A DNA stretch of 64,000 bases from Deuterostichococcus epilithicus. Its lineage: Eukaryota; Chlorophyta; Trebouxiophyceae; Prasiolales; Stichococcaceae. The position numbers and the translations under genes are program-made. Under the pieces are notes generated by a model. It saw nothing but the letters and a program-made list of their open reading frames with translations. It had not been told where the DNA came from and made no database searches. The stretch covers positions 1,798,001-1,862,000 of the forward strand of contig JAVTLE010000015.1 in the NCBI GenBank assembly GCA_033439295.1, in the 5' to 3' direction. Positions 61,501 through 64,000 of this stretch are shown here, piece by piece (positions within the stretch are counted from its first letter, which is position 1; every line of letters begins with the position of its first letter).

Positions 61501-64000
61501 ATGCGCGGCTCGCTGCTGGCGGCGCAGGCGGCGCCCGCTTCCCTGCGGCAGCCGCCGCCGCCGCTGCTGCTACTGCTGGTCGTCCTCGGCGCAGCGGCGA
61601 GTCCAGCGGCACGAGCGCAGGCAGTCTCCCAGGAGGAGTGGGAGGCAGCTGGCGGCGCAGTCACATGCTCAGTCTACCACCCTACAGACTGCTGGTGTGG
61701 GAGTGCTCTATCAGCATCACCCTTTGGCATTCCCATCGGCCGGCTGGACATGCCAGCGTTAGTCTTCAGGAGGCTATGGTGACGGCACTTTGCGCTGTGC
61801 CGTCCCTGTTGTCTCTGGTGCTCCAATGTCAATGCTCAGGCGGCGGCACTCACGGCGCAGGTACAAGGTGACGGACCCGACCAGGGAGCCACACATCCTG
61901 CCGTGCGCCCCGGGCCACAGATGCAACTTCAACATGACACAGCGGCTGGCATGCCCCTTCTGGGAGGCAGGCATCTACAGAAGCGAAACACGGGAGGTGA
62001 TGTCCGTCTGGAAGTCAATTCGGATTGGCGCTGTGATCAAACGTAACTCTGACAGCATCAGAGCGACTCGGGTCACGCAGCAGCTGCTGCCGGGCAGCCA
62101 TGCCCCTTCCAAAGTGCTACATCTTCTGCGCCAGGCTGAGATATGTGCCGGCGCCGTAGGCGTGCAGCACGCGATTTGCGGAGTGTGCCGCACGGCCACG
62201 GCCCGCCTGCGGCACCAGCTGCTGCACGACGGAGCCGGGGCCTGGCCGCTGGGTCGAGGACGCCACAGCGTTGGGTCACAAGGTGCACCCAGACGTCCTG
62301 TGCCACTGGCATGGCAGCATTGATGCAAAAACAGACAGCAACATCTAGTGGCATGGCACCGTCAGCAACGCGAGGAGCTGCACAATGCTGAATCTCCTGT
62401 CGGCAGCACTTATGTTACAAATTGGACATTGCACAGCAATTCCTGACACCGCAGACACCCGCACACGTGGCACTGCAGGTGTTTGTGCCGGAGTCGGGGT
62501 GCGAATACTTCCAGTACAACCGCGCAGAGGTGCTGGAAAACTTCCAGGGGGAGGCAACGGACATCCTGGTCGTTGGCGACTCCTTCATGCGGCAGCTGTT
62601 TGTGCGGCTGCTGCACCTCATGCGCGGCCAGGTGCGCTGGCGGGGCAGGCAGGCACAGACTGCTGCCTAATCAAGTAGAGTACTTTTTCCACTCGCTGTC
62701 TGCTGTCTTGTGCAGATAGATGCGTCGACCTTGGCACCACAACGTGAAAATGGGCATTTAATCATCAGCATCACCGATCACAAACCCTGCATCATGCTGA
62801 CCTGCTGCCGCAGGAGCGGGTGGGTGACTATGACAACCGCGCGGCTGATTTCCTACACCGTGCGAACTAACTGCTTTGTCTGCAGGAGCGGGTGGTGGAC
62901 TACAAGATCCACACGCACGCGACGTACGCGGTGTGCGACGCCGCCGACGCCTTCCAGGCGGCGCCCGCCTACCGGGCGCGCATGACGGCAGACCGGGAGG
63001 CCCTGTACTGGAGCCTCAGCAGCTTCTTTCTGCAGGCGCTGGACGTGGGGGGCGGCGCACGCTGGGCCGCCTGCTCCAAGCCGCCGATGCAGGTTAGGCT
63101 GGTTCTCAGAGGAGAACTTTGCGCGCTGCGCTCCCCAGGAAAGGGTGTCTCGACTCAGCGCCGCAACTCAATGCAGCTGCCTAAGCTGCCGCCTGCCCAG
63201 ACTTAAACGCCTGCACTTTGAACTCTGGTTCTGCAGGTGCACTACATGTTTGCCTCAACGTTCAAGCAGCAGGTCCGCGACCTTCCGCGCTACAGAAGGG
63301 GCGGGCATGCGACCACGACTCGCGTAGACGTCCTCATCTCTGTCATGGTGAGTCACTGCCATCCGAGCATTTCAGGCAATCCAGGCCATGTCTGCGCGCG
63401 GCTGGCTGCGGCTCCTGCTGCACCTGCCGCACGCGGCCGTCAGTGATGGTGCACGTGCACAAGACGCCCAGCTGCGCAGGCGCTGCCTGGACGAGGCAAC
63501 GAGGGCCGCCACGACAGCGCAGCTGTGCACGCGGCGGCACATCGAAACTGCGCCAGAACTCCAGGTCGCCTGCCACGCAGTTCTGGACTTCGGAGCACGA
63601 AGCGCCCGCAGACTGGCTGGAGGAGCTGCAAACCCTGGCGGTCCAGCCTTGGGTGCGCCGCGTCTTCCTGGTGGGCATCCCCACCGCGCGCGTGGACCCC
63701 GAGCTGCAGCCGAAATACACGGAGGCGCGCGCCGGACCCTAGCTCCCACATCCCTAGTTGACCCATGACGCATCCTGCACCTGTGAGGGAGGAGGACGCC
63801 CCTCTTCTACTGCGGTTTCGTGGCCCCACGATCCTCCCACCATCCCGGAGCGGTGGCGGCAGGCCGGTGGGCAGGCGGCGCTGCAACGGGTGGCAGGCTC
63901 CTCGGACGGGCCTGCTTCGCTTCGCAGTCCAAACTGCTGACCCCTCAGACTGTTGTTCACGAGTGAGTGCTGGCAAGGCTGCCGCTTGCCTTGGTCCCAC
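61501..64000 (+). CDS. Secreted SGNH / PC-esterase-like protein, copy 2 (cut by window end)
   Basis: Exons: 61501-61694, 61861-61996, 62160-62282, 62479-62631, 62886-63092, 63237-63347, 63581-63724; the remainder lies beyond the window or in the last 276 bases, where no match to copy 1 exon 8 was seen. Exons 2-6 have exactly the lengths of those in copy 1, so the pair arose by tandem gene duplication. Signal peptide: LLLLLVVLGAAASPAARA. The shared landmarks are CSVYHPTDCW, CNFNMTQRLACPFW, CCTTEPGPGRW, ILVVGDSFMRQLFVRL, HTHATYAVCDAADAF and VGIPTARVDP. Exon 7 ends GAG|GCGCGC, implying another GC donor, or the model is wrong there. Function as for copy 1. Confidence 0.7.
62803..62910 (+). repeat. 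Duplicated 3' splice site of PC-esterase 2 exon 5
   Basis: GCAGGAGCGGGTGG occurs with AG at 62812-62813 and again with AG at 62884-62885, 72 bases apart. Only the downstream copy continues with the conserved HTHATYAVC sequence. The upstream copy runs into an in-frame TAA. Confidence 0.65.

Noticed and set aside
1-64000. Transposons, LTR elements, CRISPR arrays, rRNA and tRNA genes
   Set aside because: No terminal repeats, reverse transcriptase, transposase or capsid motifs, spaced direct-repeat arrays or cloverleaf sequences were recognised on either strand by eye. Short RNA genes could have been missed.

Overview
This is a GC-rich nuclear window from a eukaryote, most likely a chlorophyte green alga. 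Genes are cut into many short exons (7-19 per gene) by GT-AG introns. Splice donors favour GTGCG over GTAAGT, and GC donors are frequent. Gene content is plant-like: a mitochondrial LON1 protease, APC5, an ER cyclophilin, a protein resembling plant EFFECTOR OF TRANSCRIPTION, GT34 glycosyltransferases and PC-esterase-like enzymes. I rebuilt gene models by hand from splice sites, reading phase and comparison of paralogues. No database search was possible.

Layout. 1-837 holds the 3' part of an unrecognised plus-strand gene. 1509-4397 (minus) is an orphan coiled-coil protein with a short hydrophobic N-terminus. 5232-27256 is the main feature: three paralogous 18-exon genes (A plus, B and C minus) for secretory-pathway proteins of 865, 935 and 1024 residues. 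Each has two successive units of a PAN/Apple-like cysteine module followed by a GT34-type glycosyltransferase fold. The C-terminal unit keeps the DXD metal site and the N-terminal unit has lost it in all three. 28183-35572 is mitochondrial LON1 and 36032-37418 is a secretory cyclophilin. 37978-43457 (minus) holds an acidic-tailed protein and an F-box/LRR protein. 44106-47082 is a PP2C-fold protein without its metal-binding aspartates. 47847-49483 is a GIY-YIG protein with a Gln/Pro-rich tail. 49944-56414 (minus) is APC5. 57282-60681 and 61501-64000 are a tandem pair of secreted SGNH/PC-esterase-like genes, the second cut by the window end.

How the genes fit together. The GT34 trio and the PC-esterase pair are the accessory part. 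Both look like secretory-pathway enzymes that could build and O-acylate a cell-wall or glycoprotein glycan, though they are separated by housekeeping genes (proteolysis, protein folding, cell-cycle ubiquitination). The candidate undescribed system is the PAN-pseudoGT34-PAN-GT34 fusion, in which an inactive N-terminal copy may serve as an acceptor-binding or regulatory partner fused to the active copy. A secondary theme is local tandem duplication of exon/intron boundaries, seen at five places.
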